From positions 144,634 through 208,633 of the forward strand of contig VTPC01089976.1 in NCBI GenBank assembly GCA_011009095.1: a DNA stretch of 64,000 nucleotides. The letters run 5' to 3'. Source of the stretch: Ignelater luminosus. Lineage: Eukaryota; Arthropoda; Insecta; Coleoptera; Elateridae. The position numbers were made by a program, and so were the translations under genes. Of this stretch, positions 32,601 to 45,046 are shown piece by piece; position 1 is the first letter of the stretch, and each line of letters opens with the position of its first letter. The notes under the pieces were generated by a model, which was not told the origin of the DNA, made no database searches, and saw only the letters and a program-made list of their open reading frames with translations.

Positions 32601-35089
32601 GTCTTTTGGTGATTTAAAGCTGCTTTTTTCAATGTAATTGTGGGTAATTTTTTGTGTTTTGGGGTTGTTATTTAAATTGCCTCATTTTCGAGTTGATTGA
32701 TTTCGTTATGTGTCGATTAAGTTTGAAAAAATCGATTGATGGTATTTTTTTAACTGTGTCCCATTACTGTTATGATTACGTTTAATGCAACAGAAGTTTA
32801 TTAGCTTTTTATCACACATCTCGCAATTAAATGTTTCTGTTTTATTTTAACCAACCATTCAAGATTTCTATTCGCTTGCTTGTCAGTACTTCGTAGATCT
32901 ATTAGTTTTAATTATAACAAAATTTAAAATAATGTTGTTTATTCATTTATATTTATTTATGATCGTATTTTAAAACAATCATTTTGATGGTTATCATTAG
33001 CTACTTAGGTATTTATAAATGGATGTTAATTATTGAGTTCTGTTGTTAATTCTCTGTTGTGTAATTACCATAAATAATAGGCATATTATGCGGAATATGA
33101 CATAATAAAAAATAAAAATAAACAATAAAGTCAAACTGAATCGTGTGCTTTTTGCTTTATTAATTTATAATAATGTATATGGCCAAATGATGCTATAAAA
33201 CCAAATAATTGCATATGTCAAAGATCCCATAAAAATGTGTATGCTGTCGATTACAACCTTTCTAAAAGTTCTTCATTATGTTGTCCGCTGATTTTATGAC
33301 TTGAAATTGGATATAACATATTTCTTTCGGATAATATGCATAGAAAGAATGAAAGATTCTTATTGTATACTTTTTATTATCAATTTTGTTAATTGTTAAT
33401 CAACGTTTTTGTAATACATAAAGGTACCTACATCACGGCTTGTTTACATAAATTCTGTGTAAATAAGTGCAAACAAAATAAAAGAATATTAAATTTGAAT
33501 GATCGAGTCCTGTTTACCTGAAATAGCTTATTTTTAAGATTGTGTTTGATTTGTCTCAATTACTTGTAAAAGCTTAATGAAAGTTCTGTCATATAAATTT
33601 CTAGGCGTTTGTTTGTAGACGTAATTTTAATTTATCTGAAAAATACATTAAAAAGCTTCGCTTTAACAAATTTTGTTCGTCAATCACTGTTATAGAAGCG
33701 TAAAAAAGAAATGTTACTTTGAATTCTCGATACATTTAATAATTATTCATTTAATCCTTTGAACTGGTACTGTACTCAGTTGACGCTGACATATCAACAG
33801 ATTCATCGTCAGTGACTTTAATTCAATTGTGTAGCTTGTGCCTTCACAGGTGAAACTAAACTTTACTCCTCTCCTGTCAGTTTAATAATATTTCCTTTCT
33901 TCTTTTATCAAGTATCACAGAATTTGAATTTAAGGTGTCACAGAAAAAACTCTGACAAGTATCTTTGCTTTCTTTTATTCTTTTTTTTTGCGACTTGTTG
34001 ATCGACATACTACAACACTATCTTTCTAAAATAAACGCTAAAGGTATTATAACAGTTATATACTAGAGACCTGCACAATGAGAGACTACTGGCAAAATAC
34101 CAGGTGGATAGAAGCTAAACATAATCACATCATACCATGGATACAAGCACTAAAAGAAAAAATTGAAATGAGACAGATGAGGAATAATGGAGCAACAGAA
34201 GGGAAACTTTAGAAAACCATCTAAAAGCGGAACAAATATTTACAGTTTTTGGTTCAAGAAGCTAATAGCTAAGCATCAGTACTTGAGAGGTTATGAATCA
34301 ACATAAAAACACGATACAAAATTGTACTATTAAAAATTTTCCGATCTGTAGGAACTCAAAGTGGAGATACATCGCTTGGAATAACTTAACTTACTCAACA
34401 AGCCCAACTGGTTTATAAAAGACAAACCGAACAGGAAAACCAGGGCAATTCAAAAAGTCTGAACAGTTTGGACAGCCCGACAGGCACGCAGAGGCCTACA
34501 CAGTTCCAAATACCGAGAAGTTTGAAAAAGTATGGTCTTGCTCGTCCAAACCTAATCTGGTGCCATACCAATGTAGATGGGGTCTTATAATATGACTTCT
34601 TTAAGAAATCCGAAAATATGCAGACAAATTTTTAGTTTTTGCTGAAATGACCTACTCAAGATTAATAGACTTGAAAGTGAGTTTTCTTCAAGTGTCTTTT
34701 GACAACTATTATCTGAACTGAGTCCTACATTTCAGGAAGTAAAGAATGTTTAGAATTTCTTATAACTGGATACCTAGTAGCAACTATTCTGATTGAAAGT
34801 TTCTTGTAATGTAACCTGACGCTTCTTTCAATATAGAAGACAACTCCAGAGTGCCATCGCGTCTGCCGGACTTTATGACTGGATAACAATTTTTGAGTTT
34901 AAATCGCATCATGTTTGGATTGGTGATAACGATTCTGTATGATTGATTAGGGCGTGTCGAATTTTTCAACTATAATTTCAAGAATAAGGGGTGCTCTTTT
35001 TATTAAAGGCTTCTTATGGAAAGATGTGTCTAAAACTCATTAAAATAGAGTACTTACAGTTATAATTATACAAGGTAAGAAGATTCTTG
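32601..35089. other. No gene recognised
   Basis: AT-rich. A 44-codon basic ORF at about 34078-34212 (MRDYWQNTRWIEAKH...) has no recognised motif. Confidence 0.3.
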
Positions 35090-35091
35090 TA

Positions 35092-35305
35092 TAGTGGGTT
35101 CTATTCCTATTTGAAAATGACTTTTTACGCACCACTGACTAATATGTGATAACACTTAAGTTTTACAACCTCAAGTAATAGTAAAATGTATCTCAAACAA
35201 GTCCAAAGTTATTATCTTTCAATAAGATTATAAAACTCAAGTGTTATCCCATAATTGGCCAATGGTGCGTAAAAAGTCATTTTCAAACAGGAACGGAACT
35301 CACTA
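35092..35305. mobile_element. MITE, 214 bp, 75-bp inverted repeats, TA target duplication
   Basis: The left arm TAGTGGGTTCTATTCCTATT and the reverse complement of the right arm, TAGTGAGTTCCGTTCCTGTT, pair over about 75 bp. A perfectly shared TTTGAAAATGACTTTTTACG core lies within them. TA flanks both ends (35090-35091 and 35306-35307). The centre is non-coding. TA duplication plus long arms suggests a Tc1/mariner-related non-autonomous element; the ends do not match either mariner in this window. Confidence 0.75.
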
Positions 35306-35800
35306 TAACTTACTTTCATTAAACGAGAGAAGCAACTCTGACTGTCCGTAGACGAGACGGTTGTCTCATACGCTGAAATCCTTATTTAAGATGATTATGA
35401 TTTTATGATGTAAATACCGTCGCGTTGTTTGTTGCTTGCATAATTATTCCAATTTTATTTATTAACCGTTAACAACGCCTCGACATTCTTTCGACATCAA
35501 ATTATCAGCTGCTGTCATATGGGACAACCGTCTAGTCTAAGAACTATGAGTAATTCCATAAATAAAATAATTTTTTCTGCTGATAATGAAGAACGAATAG
35601 TTGATATCCAAAATGGAAGTAATGAAGGCTATGAATTAAAATTAGGAAAATTAGGTCTTTTACTTCCAATATTAAAATAAAATGCAACTCTTCAGTAGTA
35701 CTTGATGTTATTATGCAGAGCATCGAATGTGGTATCGCCACACGTGTCATCACCGCTTTTGCGTTTGTTGATGTTAGTTTGATCACTGAAGAAAACAAGA
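35306..35800. other. No gene recognised
   Basis: AT-rich to mixed sequence without supported coding potential. Confidence 0.3.
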
Positions 35801-35803
35801 TAC

Positions 35804-36530
35804 TTGTATAATAAAGTTAGAATGGCCGAAGAAGAAGTTATGACATTCTTCAATCAGAAATCTGGTGATTTTTGTACGAAGCCGCAAACGTTAAAGTTAT
35901 GCTGCAAGCAGGCAACTCAGATCAACCAAGAACAAAATTATTCAGTATCTAATGAGCCCAGATGGAAGATGTCTCATAGAGAAAAAAATCAACTAAAATT
36001 TTAGTTTCTGATATGTGCATGAAGAGCTTTGATTAAAGCCTGCAGGCCATTGGAAGTGATTTTACAAATATTAAGTTTGTGCCCTTCACACCAATAAGTT
36101 ATCCTTACGACACTTGATTACAGCAGTCGATGAGAAGACCTTGTTAAACAACAAGTGGACAGGCGACATCAGTAGGATGCTAGACGCTGCTACAGAATTT
36201 TGCCTAACAGACAAAGTCCTCGAAAACTTAAGATTGATGATGGGATATATCGTTCCGGCTGGTTCAACATCAAAACAAATCAATCTTGAGATAGGCTGCA
36301 AAAAAGGTTGCAGCAGATGCTATTTTGAAAACCACTCTGCATCCGACATGGCATGCATTCAGTAAAATGATAATCCAGATTGTCTTGTCTTCAAGGAGGG
36401 GAGGAAAGTCGGTGTCTCAAGGATCATTGACGATAAAACGTTGAACAATGCATCGTTTTTGCTGAAGTTGATAAATTGATCTGACGAGTCAAATTAAAAA
36501 TATTGCAGTTTACAGAATAATCTGACGATG
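35804..36530 (+). other. Coding-like debris, unrecognised
   Basis: Consecutive plus-strand open stretches at 35804-36004 and 36114-36365 have balanced composition and non-random amino-acid use. The first includes MAEEEVMTFFNQKSGDF. The second includes KWTGDISRMLDAATEF and then VLENLRLMMGYIVPAG. They are interrupted by stops. They lie just upstream of a fragment that may belong to the FPCHTQAVE family and could be parts of the same dead unit. No family assigned. Confidence 0.3.
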
Positions 36531-36532
36531 TT

Positions 36533-36709
36533 TTTGGACCTCCTTTGACTATCGCGAAAGTAAAGGGTTTATTGACAAGACCGTGCAAGTCTGTAAAGAG
36601 GTGTGTGAAACAAGTAGCAGAGGCAGCAGGCAGGATATGTACACCACCAGGATTTTTCGAAATCAATCGTAAAACTTTAAGGTTTAGATTGCATACCTGT
36701 CTTACATAA
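36533..36709 (+). pseudogene. Possible fragment of the FPCHTQAVE-type multi-copy protein family
   Basis: A 58-codon open stretch contains PPLTIAKVKGLLTRPCKSVK and then RCVKQVAEAAGRI. From memory, multi-copy arthropod proteins of unknown function carry PPLxxxISDEELxxxI...FPCHTQAVERCVKxVTEAS in this order. The Cys-x-Ser-Val-x-Arg-Cys-Val-Lys run and the following Ala/Glu helix fit. The same family appears more clearly at 44.6-45.05 kb. Short and damaged, so the call is tentative. Confidence 0.35.
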
Positions 36710-39700
36710 ATACATGAATGAGATTATTAGATAGTCTCGACTGAGGACGCTTTATTGACTGGCAAGACTTAAACATAAAATCCAGGACTATAGCCAGAGT
36801 GGTTCGGCTACTCCTAAGAAATCTTGAGGTACCGCCGCCGGAGCTAATGCTTATTGAATTAGCATTCTTAGTGTCGACGTTCACATATTGAATTAATTCT
36901 TGATTCTTAAATTGCAGAATGAGCCCTTAGTAGCCTCTGCACTATTGTCTTACTTTTCGTTTTTGTGTAGCCACCTATTGGAACTTCCAGAGTCGTAAGG
37001 ATTTTCTGTCTTTCTTTCGAAAGTACGCATTTAAGTCTGACACAAGTGTTAAGTACTACAAAATTTCTTACAGTGCTTTCTCCAGGAATTCCTTTTTTGT
37101 TTTTATTCTGTTTTTACCCTGCTGATTTGTTTTTCTCTTTTTAGAGAGGTCCTCGTTTCATCCAACTGTGTTGGTTATATCCTTTTCTATTTGAAAACCG
37201 TTTTCATTGTTGGCTGTAATGATTGCCTTCTATATTTACTTTACAGTATCTTTAAGATTTTATCTATTCTTAATTATTAACCTCCGAAGATCTTAATTAA
37301 GGTCGGTCTTGAAAGAGGTTGAAGCATTTCTTTTAGTGTATCATTCTTTCTTTCTGAAGTTTTGTTACATCAAGGAGGATGTGTCTGTGATCTAAGCAAG
37401 ACACTCTCCAGTTTTTAATCAAGCTACTACCGTAGTTAGTCGATAACTTCCAGCTTATTGTACGTAAAAAAGGTAACACTGTTTCCGGTGTTTCTTATAT
37501 CTAATTTTCTTTTGACACTTACACTTTGGAGGGACTAACTACCAAGGTGGTTTATGTTTTCCATTTAACATGCAAATGCAGACACCCCCATAAGCCTCTA
37601 AGCGTGAGACCCACAGACCTAACGCCACCCTGTCTGTTCACTGTTTCAGTTATGGCAGCTGCCGGACTCCTAGAAAATAGATCTGTTGGCGCCAGCACTT
37701 TAATTCCCTTATTTATAAATATGCATGCTGTGGAAGTTTCGTACGTATCACAACAGATTGTTTACCCTCACTAAGATCACTTACCTTACTCTTATAGGTC
37801 TAAGTTTTTCAAATAGAAGCACCGAAGTCGCCCCTTTGCTGCGATGAAAGTTTATCTTGACTACTCTTATCATCGGACATTTACTTAGTCTATTATTATG
37901 CATTTGACATCCTACGAGTATAGGGGTAATAAAAGTCCACACTCCTAAGTAATGCTTAACTTCTTTGTGGAAGCTTGTACTTATCACAGCGCCATGTAAA
38001 ATGGAACAGCCGAACTGATGGGAAACGCTTTTAGAAAATTAAGTTCTTATTCTTTTGGGAATGCCAAATTTCAATTCCGAAAAACATTCTCTTTTTACAA
38101 ATTAGCTTCAATCGCGAAAGCTTTCATCTTTAATTTGACAACTTCTTTGAGGGTAGTATTCTTGAGAAAACCTTTTCCGTTTGTAAATACTTAATATCAA
38201 AAAATTTCTGTGCGTCTACACTCATTTATCTGTCTCATTGTCGTGTTACCTTTTTTACGTACAAGCAGATAAATTAAACATTATCAGTTTCGTACCTTGT
38301 TAGTTCTTCAATTCTGCATCTTTAATCTGTAAAATCTCGTTTTGCCTGATTTTTATTGGATACAATGAATTATTTCCTGTCTTGAGAACAATCACTTGTT
38401 AAAACAGACACTTGCACCACATTTCTCTCATCCCTTATCATTAGTCAAACTTTTGCTTATTGCCATCAGAATACTTCTTAATATCTCAATTATTATTATT
38501 TATCATTAAAGAAGTAACAGACTTTGATCAGAAACTGAAACTCTCAAATGGTTCATTTCATTTCATTAAAAAATGTCAAGGCAGATACTTACAATGGTAT
38601 GTGCTGTTCTCAAAGACGATATAGCTCTCTTAATTCAAATACGAGTACTAGTAATACTGAGCCAAAAATGTTTTCACCTATTGAACAGTCTATGGATTTT
38701 ACTGATGGCTAACCGCCATCGCACCACCACGCTCGTTCTTACTACTTATTATGTCACGTTTATTGAGTTGTTGCTTGTACGGAATTACAGAGTTTTACTT
38801 AAAGCTTTTTTCCATTGGAGTCTTGAGACTGCTGTCTCTCAGTACTTGAAATTGACTCGAACACTATTTCTGTTCCAAAGTTACTCTGAGACATTGACCT
38901 CCAGGGTGGTTTTTGTTATGATTTGCCTTGTAATCAGCTTACTACTAACTCGACTTAAGATAGATGAACATATTTTAGAAGCACAGTTTTAACACCATTT
39001 TGGAACTTTTTGGTAAAATTCATTGGTTCCATTGTCAAAACAGACTGGTCTAAAAACATCACTGGTATGTGATGTTGATTTTTTGCTGCAAACTGCATTA
39101 CTGAACATTAACATGAAATCGGTCACAAAATTAGACGTATTTCTGCTTTTTCTAATAAGTAAATTACTTTCTATTGTTTCAGTTTTTATATTGATTTTGA
39201 CTCGTTTTAATCATCAACGATATCTTACATCTTATTTTAATTCTGTTTAAAAAGCTAAATGAAAGTCTAGACGTTTTCACTTGAAACGCAAAAGCCCAGC
39301 AGCACTTCACCTTTCAATCATTTCGTCTGATCACTTCCATGTAATGAATGGATCCTATTATGTTAATCCAATGAGAAAACAGACATAAAACTTGATAATT
39401 TCAAAGTCCGTAAACGATAGTAATTCTTTCAACACCAAGCACATCAATGTTAAGTCTGTTAATTGAGATACTGTATTCAAAATTACCAATACAGTTGACA
39501 GCTAAAGAATGTACACAAGATGTTATCGTTAAAGTTTCAGGGAAATATATTACCAGAACGGCAGATGTCAGTTAAAGAACAAAAATAATATAAAATGCAG
39601 AAAAAAGCGCTATAAAGTGTTTCGAGGTATAAATTATTATGTGCGCTCTAAAATAAATCATAAAACACTCTTGCCATTCTTTTTCACCTTTAGTAAAAAA

Positions 39701-41432
39701 CGCTCGACGCGAGTTCGAGAACACGTAATTATTCCAAAACGTAAGAAGCTTTCAAATCTCCATCTCCTAATTTATCCTTCTTTAAAGAAAAGTTGAAAAG
39801 ATTTATTAGTGTTTCAATTTCCGGTCGTATGATATGTGGTTTACTTCTTTACGGTACGTCAAAATAATTATTTTAGTCATCCAAGACGTAAAAGGAACTA
39901 ATAAACAATTTAAGACCGAATGTGGGTTATTTTTTGTTAAGCACTGCTTAATTTAAATCATTTTCAGTTAAGTAACGTCTGCGAACAGTGAATACTGCGC
40001 GAAAGGAAACAGAGATAAATTAGTTGTGAGCTTATGCAGAATCAACTGTTAAAGGTCGTACTCGTACCGCACCGCATCCCAACTTATTATTTACGAAAAT
40101 TACACGTTTTCGTTTCCTTGTGCAGCGCAGGTCGGGTCGGTATGTGAAAATCAAGATTATATTTGCAGTACAATTTGTTCGTGCTTGATAGAACGTTATA
40201 AGATAATAGACTTGCTATGTTTACGTATGTAAAGCGCACCGGGGAGTAAATGTACTTCTTTTTCCTGCGGTGAACTAAAGAATATAACACAACAAGAAAA
40301 ATGCCTACGTCATGTATGAATATGAGTTTGAAGTTGCAGGTGTACCGTTGTTGGTGTTTAACTCGTATTTCATTATTAAGAGGTTGTAAAATTTAGAATT
40401 ATTTTTATTGATCGTAATAAAATAATTCATTCCGATTCGTTCCTATTCTGAAATTTAGATTGATACTGTTAATGTCGACAACTTTTAGTATATCGTTAGC
40501 GCATTTTATTTTATTTATTTATATTATATACCATCACGAATCGTGACGTGTTCTAATACTTGTATGAAATAAAATGTAGATTTATATGATATGGAAAACC
40601 TGTAAAATCCAAGCAAACATAGATACAATCAAACATTTATTATTAACAAACGATTGACCTCACAAAAGGCTATTGAGCAAGTGTTACATCAAGCAGTAAA
40701 TACATTTTTATTATTATGTCCTCAAATTAACGTAACCTTATTGACACTAACAGAAATACTAATAGAATTTCTTTGATTTTGTAAGTAATATTTTGAAAAT
40801 ATTGCATATTCTTCTAATTCTACCATCTTCGTAATGACTACTTCTTCTTGAATACTGATTATATTTGAAGAGCAAAAGCATTAGAAATAATTTAGAATTT
40901 ATATAGCAAACCGTCACTACCTTCTACTACATTAGGGGTGCTAGTTCCTTTGTAAACTAAAACAAACAAATAAAAGATTCACGTAGTTAAAATCTAATCG
41001 ACCTTACAAGAAATAGTAAAATAGCCCTTGTAAACCCTTCTGTTCACAGCATCCGCAATACATACAAAAAGCAAGTGCAACTGTCTTTTAGCAAAAGCTT
41101 AACAACTAGGCTACCAGATATAAAAATGTTACTACTTCTGTTTTCAGCAGATTCAACAGGTAATAAAAGTATATTACACCTTTTATGCAGTAGCTCTGTA
41201 ATTATTAGAATTAAACAAAAAAGAACTAACAATAGTTTTTTGACAGTGAAGGCATCATACGTAATTCAATCACGTAGTTTAAGAGAAAATGGAAAAATAT
41301 AAGAGTGCGCTCCGACTGTAAAGACGAAAGCGAACTAAAAGACGCTCGAAATCTAAATAATGTCAGCTGCATAGTAAAGAAGTTTTTGTAAGATTATAGT
41401 TTGAGGATATTCACAAACTAGGATTAAGACAT
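36710..41432. other. No gene recognised
   Basis: A plus-strand patch near 36745-36885 reads RTIARVVRLLLRNLEVPPPE with Leu/Pro-rich surroundings; it may be debris of the unit to its left. ORFs at 37526-37774 and 38573-38992 (139 codons, Leu/Thr-rich) show no motif. The remainder to 41432 is AT-rich and unremarkable, with a CG-containing patch near 40050-40140. Confidence 0.3.
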
Positions 41433-41434
41433 TA

Positions 41435-42720
41435 CGAGGGTGGTCTGAAAAGTTTCCGACCTCAACGTGAAGATGGCAGCACTCGTAAATAAAAGCTACT
41501 GAATTTCGTTGTTCATCTGTTGACAGTTACTCACCAAAGTTTCAGCCATTTTGGACGCGCAGTTTTTATGTAACAGTCGTTTGAGTGAGTTGATGTGAGT
41601 TTTTTTGTGAAAATGGACAAAATCGAGTATCGAGCTGTCATTAAATATTTGTTTTTGAAAGGCAATACGTCTTCGCAAATAAAAGATGAGTTGGATTCTG
41701 TGTATGGGGACTCTGCACCATCATTTACCACAGTGGAATTTTGGGCTGCTGAATTTAAACGTGGCCGTAAGAGCTTGGGAGACGATTAACGTTCGGGACG
41801 TCTAAAAACTGCAACTACCGACGAAAACATCGCCAAAGTTCACCAAATGGTGCTAGACGAGCGTCGAATTAAAGTGAGAGAGATAGCAGAGGTTATGAAC
41901 ATGTCAAAAGAACGTGTTTGTCACATATTAAATCAACATTTAGGCATGAGAAAGCTGTCCGCGCGTTGGGTGCCGCGTTTGCTCACGTTAGACCAAAAAC
42001 GTGTTCGAATGAATATTTCCAACGCTCTTTTGGCGCAGTTCAGGCAAAATAAATCCGAGTTTTGGCGCCGATTAATTACTGTAGATGAAACTTGGATACA
42101 CCATTATACGTCCGAAACAAAAATACAGTCCAAACAGTGGACTGCAAAGGGGGAACCGGCTCCAAAAAAAGCAGAAACTGTTTCTTCGGCTGGGAAAGTG
42201 ATGGCGACTGTTTTTTGGGATAGTCATGGAGTCATTTTAATCGATTATCTTCAAAAAGGAAAAACCATTACAGGAGCATACTATGCATCATTACTTGACA
42301 AGCTGAAGGCAGAACTTGCGAAAAAACGGCCACATTTGCAGAAAAAGAAAATCCTGTTTTACCAAGACAACCTCACACCTCAGCGGTTGCCATGGCGAAA
42401 ATCCACGAATTACGGTTTGAACTGCTTGACCATCTGCTTTACTCACCAGATCTAGCCCCAAGAGACTTCTTTTTGTTCCCTCATCTAAAAATTGCGCTCG
42501 GAGGACAAAGATTTTCGTCAAATGAAGAGGCAATCACCTTCGTGAACAATTATTTTGCACAGAAAAATGCCGAGTACTATTTGGACGGGTTACAGAGATG
42601 GGAGCATCGCTGGGAGAAGTGTGTAGAGTTACAAGGAGACTATGTTGAAAAATAAAAAAAAATTTTCAGAAAAAATGTTTTGTATCTTTGTTAGGTCGGA
42701 AACTTTTCAGACCACCCTCG
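41435..42720 (+). mobile_element. Mariner transposon, 1286 bp, both ends present
   Basis: Terminal inverted repeats begin CGAGGGTGGTCTGAAAAG and match over 28 bp without a mismatch. TA flanks both ends (41433-41434 and 42721-42722). The 1.29-kb length is typical of mariners. A single degenerate transposase gene fills the interior. Perfect terminal repeats suggest a fairly recent insertion compared with the other mariner-like copy. Confidence 0.93.
41613..42655 (+). pseudogene. Mariner transposase (DD34D type), broken
   Basis: The frame starts MDKIEYRAVIKYLFLKG. The N-terminal helix-turn-helix includes FTTVEFWAAEFKRGR. An in-frame TAA at 41787-41789 lies within the usual DDxRSGR linker. The frame then runs from 41790, with the second DNA-binding region (VREIAEVMNMSKERVCHILN) and the first catalytic Asp in VDETWIHHY. 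The second Asp is in FYQDN near 42360. A deletion near 42375 removes about 20 bp and shifts the frame. The downstream frame contains YSPDLAPRDFFLFPHLK, with the third Asp in APRD, and ends ELQGDYVEK and TAA. Full family length is about 345 residues, so almost the whole gene is present with two lesions. Confidence 0.92.
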
Positions 42721-42722
42721 TA

Positions 42723-43734
42723 TTTCAAAACCACAACCAGTAGTATCAGAAGATATAATGGAACGTTTTCTTAAAATTTAAACTAGAACATTCGCGACAG
42801 AGAGATGTACAATAACTCTCGCTTTTTGTTCATTAAAGTAATCAAATTCTGGTTTAGGGAAATGTAGTTTAATGTACCATTTTAACGTTTTCCATTTGTT
42901 TTTATCAGACAACCGGTGACCGGGAGTGATGAAGAATTCCATAACACAATTAAAAAGGCGAGACAGAGAGACACTGAAAAGAACGTTAAAGGCACATAGT
43001 GAATATAATAAGTAGTCAATTATTTATGTGTAATGCAGTTATGTTTAACAGTTGAACTGATTCAGCATAACTGAATTAAATTTGGTCATCCGTTGTTTGC
43101 TTATTATCATCGAAATACCATTTAAAAAAACTTTTCTTTAGTTTTTCAGTTTAAACAGACTTCTATTCAAATAAATTTGAGTTAAGCAGTTTAAAACACC
43201 TTAAGGCATTTTTTTATTTCTCTTGAGAACGTTGGTCAGACGCTTCATTTCCGTTAAACGAACTGGAGGAGTCTACTACTTTGCTTTGGAATATGTTCTC
43301 ATTATTTTAGTGTTTGTCATCTTCGTTAAACGATTCCTTTGTACTGTTCAAAATTTATTGCTTCAAAAAGTTGAAATCGGGAAAGACGGTAAGTTTAATT
43401 AATAAGATAAGTGTGTGTGGAATTCTTGTAGAAAGTCTATCCATCATTCCATCATGGAAAAATTCTAGAACATAACCAATCTTTCATGTTCAATCTATTT
43501 CAATATGTACAAAATTAGAGAAATTATCAAGGCATTTATTGTAGTATGTCTACCAGTGGTCATTACTAATTGCGTCTACGAAATTTTGATAGTTTGAGTT
43601 TTTAATTCTTTTTTTATCTTGCTTCTTTTTTTTGTTTCCAATCACGCCAGGCAAGATGAAAATTTGAAAATATTTCAAAACTATTTAATCAAAAGCCAAA
43701 ACTTACAAAAATTCCTTTTTCCTGACTGAAATAT
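42723..43734. other. No gene recognised
   Basis: AT-rich flank of the mariner. Confidence 0.35.
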
Positions 43735-44118
43735 ATGTACACAGGTATCGCAATAAATGCATTGAGATCAGCATACAAAGTAGTCTTGAGATTTATAAAA
43801 GTCTTCAATATTGTAAAACGTTCCCCCCGTTCAATTCCAACGTGGTTTGGGAGAGAACTTTTCATTTTGATTACCCAGAAAGGATTTATCACAAAAGATT
43901 TCCTTAATTTGGCATTTCTATGGCCATGGGTTTACCTCTTTAGTTGTGAGCCCGTACCACTTTTACAGAATTTCGTTCGTCTCCGGTCTTTTACACCATA
44001 CAAGATGTTGCTAAATTGTGATTCTCAAGGAATAATTAAATGTTTACTTGATCTTTTTTCTTTTTTATCTTTTGAGCTAAAGCCATTTCAGAAAATCTTT
44101 GTTGTCACGAAGTTATGA
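43735..44118 (+). pseudogene. Possible LINE fragment (region between endonuclease and reverse transcriptase)
   Basis: A 127-codon open stretch includes SIPTWFGRELFILITQKGFI, then a region ending LLQNFVRLRSFTPYKMLL. LINEs have a PxWFSxxLxxLxxxK...FxxLRxxxKxx block between the endonuclease and polymerase domains, and this loosely matches. The sequence is otherwise Leu/Phe-rich, so a chance frame cannot be excluded. Confidence 0.25.
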
Positions 44119-44220
44119 ATTTGCTGACCCAAAAACCGGGCAAAAACAAAAATAATGGCGTTTAGCTTAAGTAACGTCTTTTGATAAGGTTTTATATAAG
44201 TTATAAATCTGTAGGTAAAT

Positions 44221-44520
44221 TTGTTAAGAAAGGAGAGAATCAGAGAGAATATTTTTTTTGGTTTTAGTTTAGAAGCTGATCTTGAGAAGATTTCTCAGGA
44301 AAGCCTCAAGCCTCACCAACAGTTGAATATCCTGCAGACTTTTGTCCAGCCCAAATATTATCATGCTTGTGCTTTAGGTCAAAATTCTGCAGGGTATCTT
44401 AACGAGCATGGTGTTCAAGTGGGGACTGCGGTTTGAATTTAGCTTCATCTTCTGAAGAACGTTCCCGTCGGCTACTTTTACTGTCCAATTCGTTGAAGGT
44501 TTCAAAGACTGGGGTTGTTC
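44221..44520 (+). pseudogene. R2-like LINE reverse transcriptase fragment
   Basis: An open stretch to 44436 contains LEADLEKISQESLKPHQQLN followed by ILQTFVQPKYYHACALG. This matches the LKPQQRLxILxTxLxPxLYHxLVLG thumb block of R2-clade LINEs. After a stop, SSSEERSRRLLLLSN-like residues follow near 44445-44490. No zinc fingers or endonuclease remain. It directly precedes a remnant of an unrelated multi-copy protein. Confidence 0.5.
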
Positions 44521-44599
44521 AGTGGGGTGGAACTTAAAAACAAACTTTCGAATTTGATTTTGTAATAGTGAAAATTCTTTTCCTTTTTAACTCTATGAA

Positions 44600-45046
44600 A
44601 CGAAAGTATTTTGCTTTTAGATTTTAAACCTTCTTGCAAGGATCGATCTATTCGTTTATGGGAAATTATTAAATGTTCCAGGTACCTCGAAAAAGAGTAC
44701 AAAGACATCATCGATCCAGTCATTCAAAGGAATGCCTTTTTTGGCAATCATCAAAATATACTTTTGGCAATGATAACTGATTACCGGCGTCATATTAGAG
44801 AACTTGGACTTAGGAAGATTATTGCGACTAGACCCAAGCCTGATAAAAGTGTTAGGAGTTTTGAAGTTCCTCTCTTCTCAAGCTTCTGAGTATGTAGATT
44901 TAATAAATTGGAATGATTGTAAACTGACAAAACTTGTCTTGTCGGACTTATCTGATGAAGAAGTGAAAAAAATGATACAAACCGGAGAAACATCTGATTT
45001 TCTTTGTTTTCCTTGTCATACTCAGGCAGTGGAAAGTTACGTCTGA
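44600..45046 (+). pseudogene. Decayed copy of a multi-copy arthropod protein with FPCHTQAVE motif
   Basis: Two plus-strand open stretches, 44611-44889 and 44804-45046, give blocks in a consistent order. First, YKDIIDPVIQRNAFFGNHQN; then ILLAMITDYRRHIRELGLRK; then SEYVDLINWND; then LSDLSDEEVKKMIQTGETS; then LCFPCHTQAVESYV. I recall proteins of unknown function, present in many copies in several arthropod genomes, with exactly this order (IxRNAFFxHxENILLxMI...HIRELGxRRI...EYxDLIxW...DEEx...FPCHTQAVERxVK). The change of frame near 44870 and the stop after AVESYV show the copy is dead. Whether the family is host-derived or travels on mobile DNA is unknown to me. Confidence 0.6.

Noticed and set aside
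38573-38992. 139-codon plus-strand ORF, the longest unassigned frame
   Set aside because: Leu/Val/Thr-rich with no membrane-protein pattern or motif; the opposite strand is equally unconvincing. Not supported as a gene.
42291-42533. 80-codon minus-strand ORF inside the mariner
   Set aside because: Antisense shadow of the transposase catalytic region.
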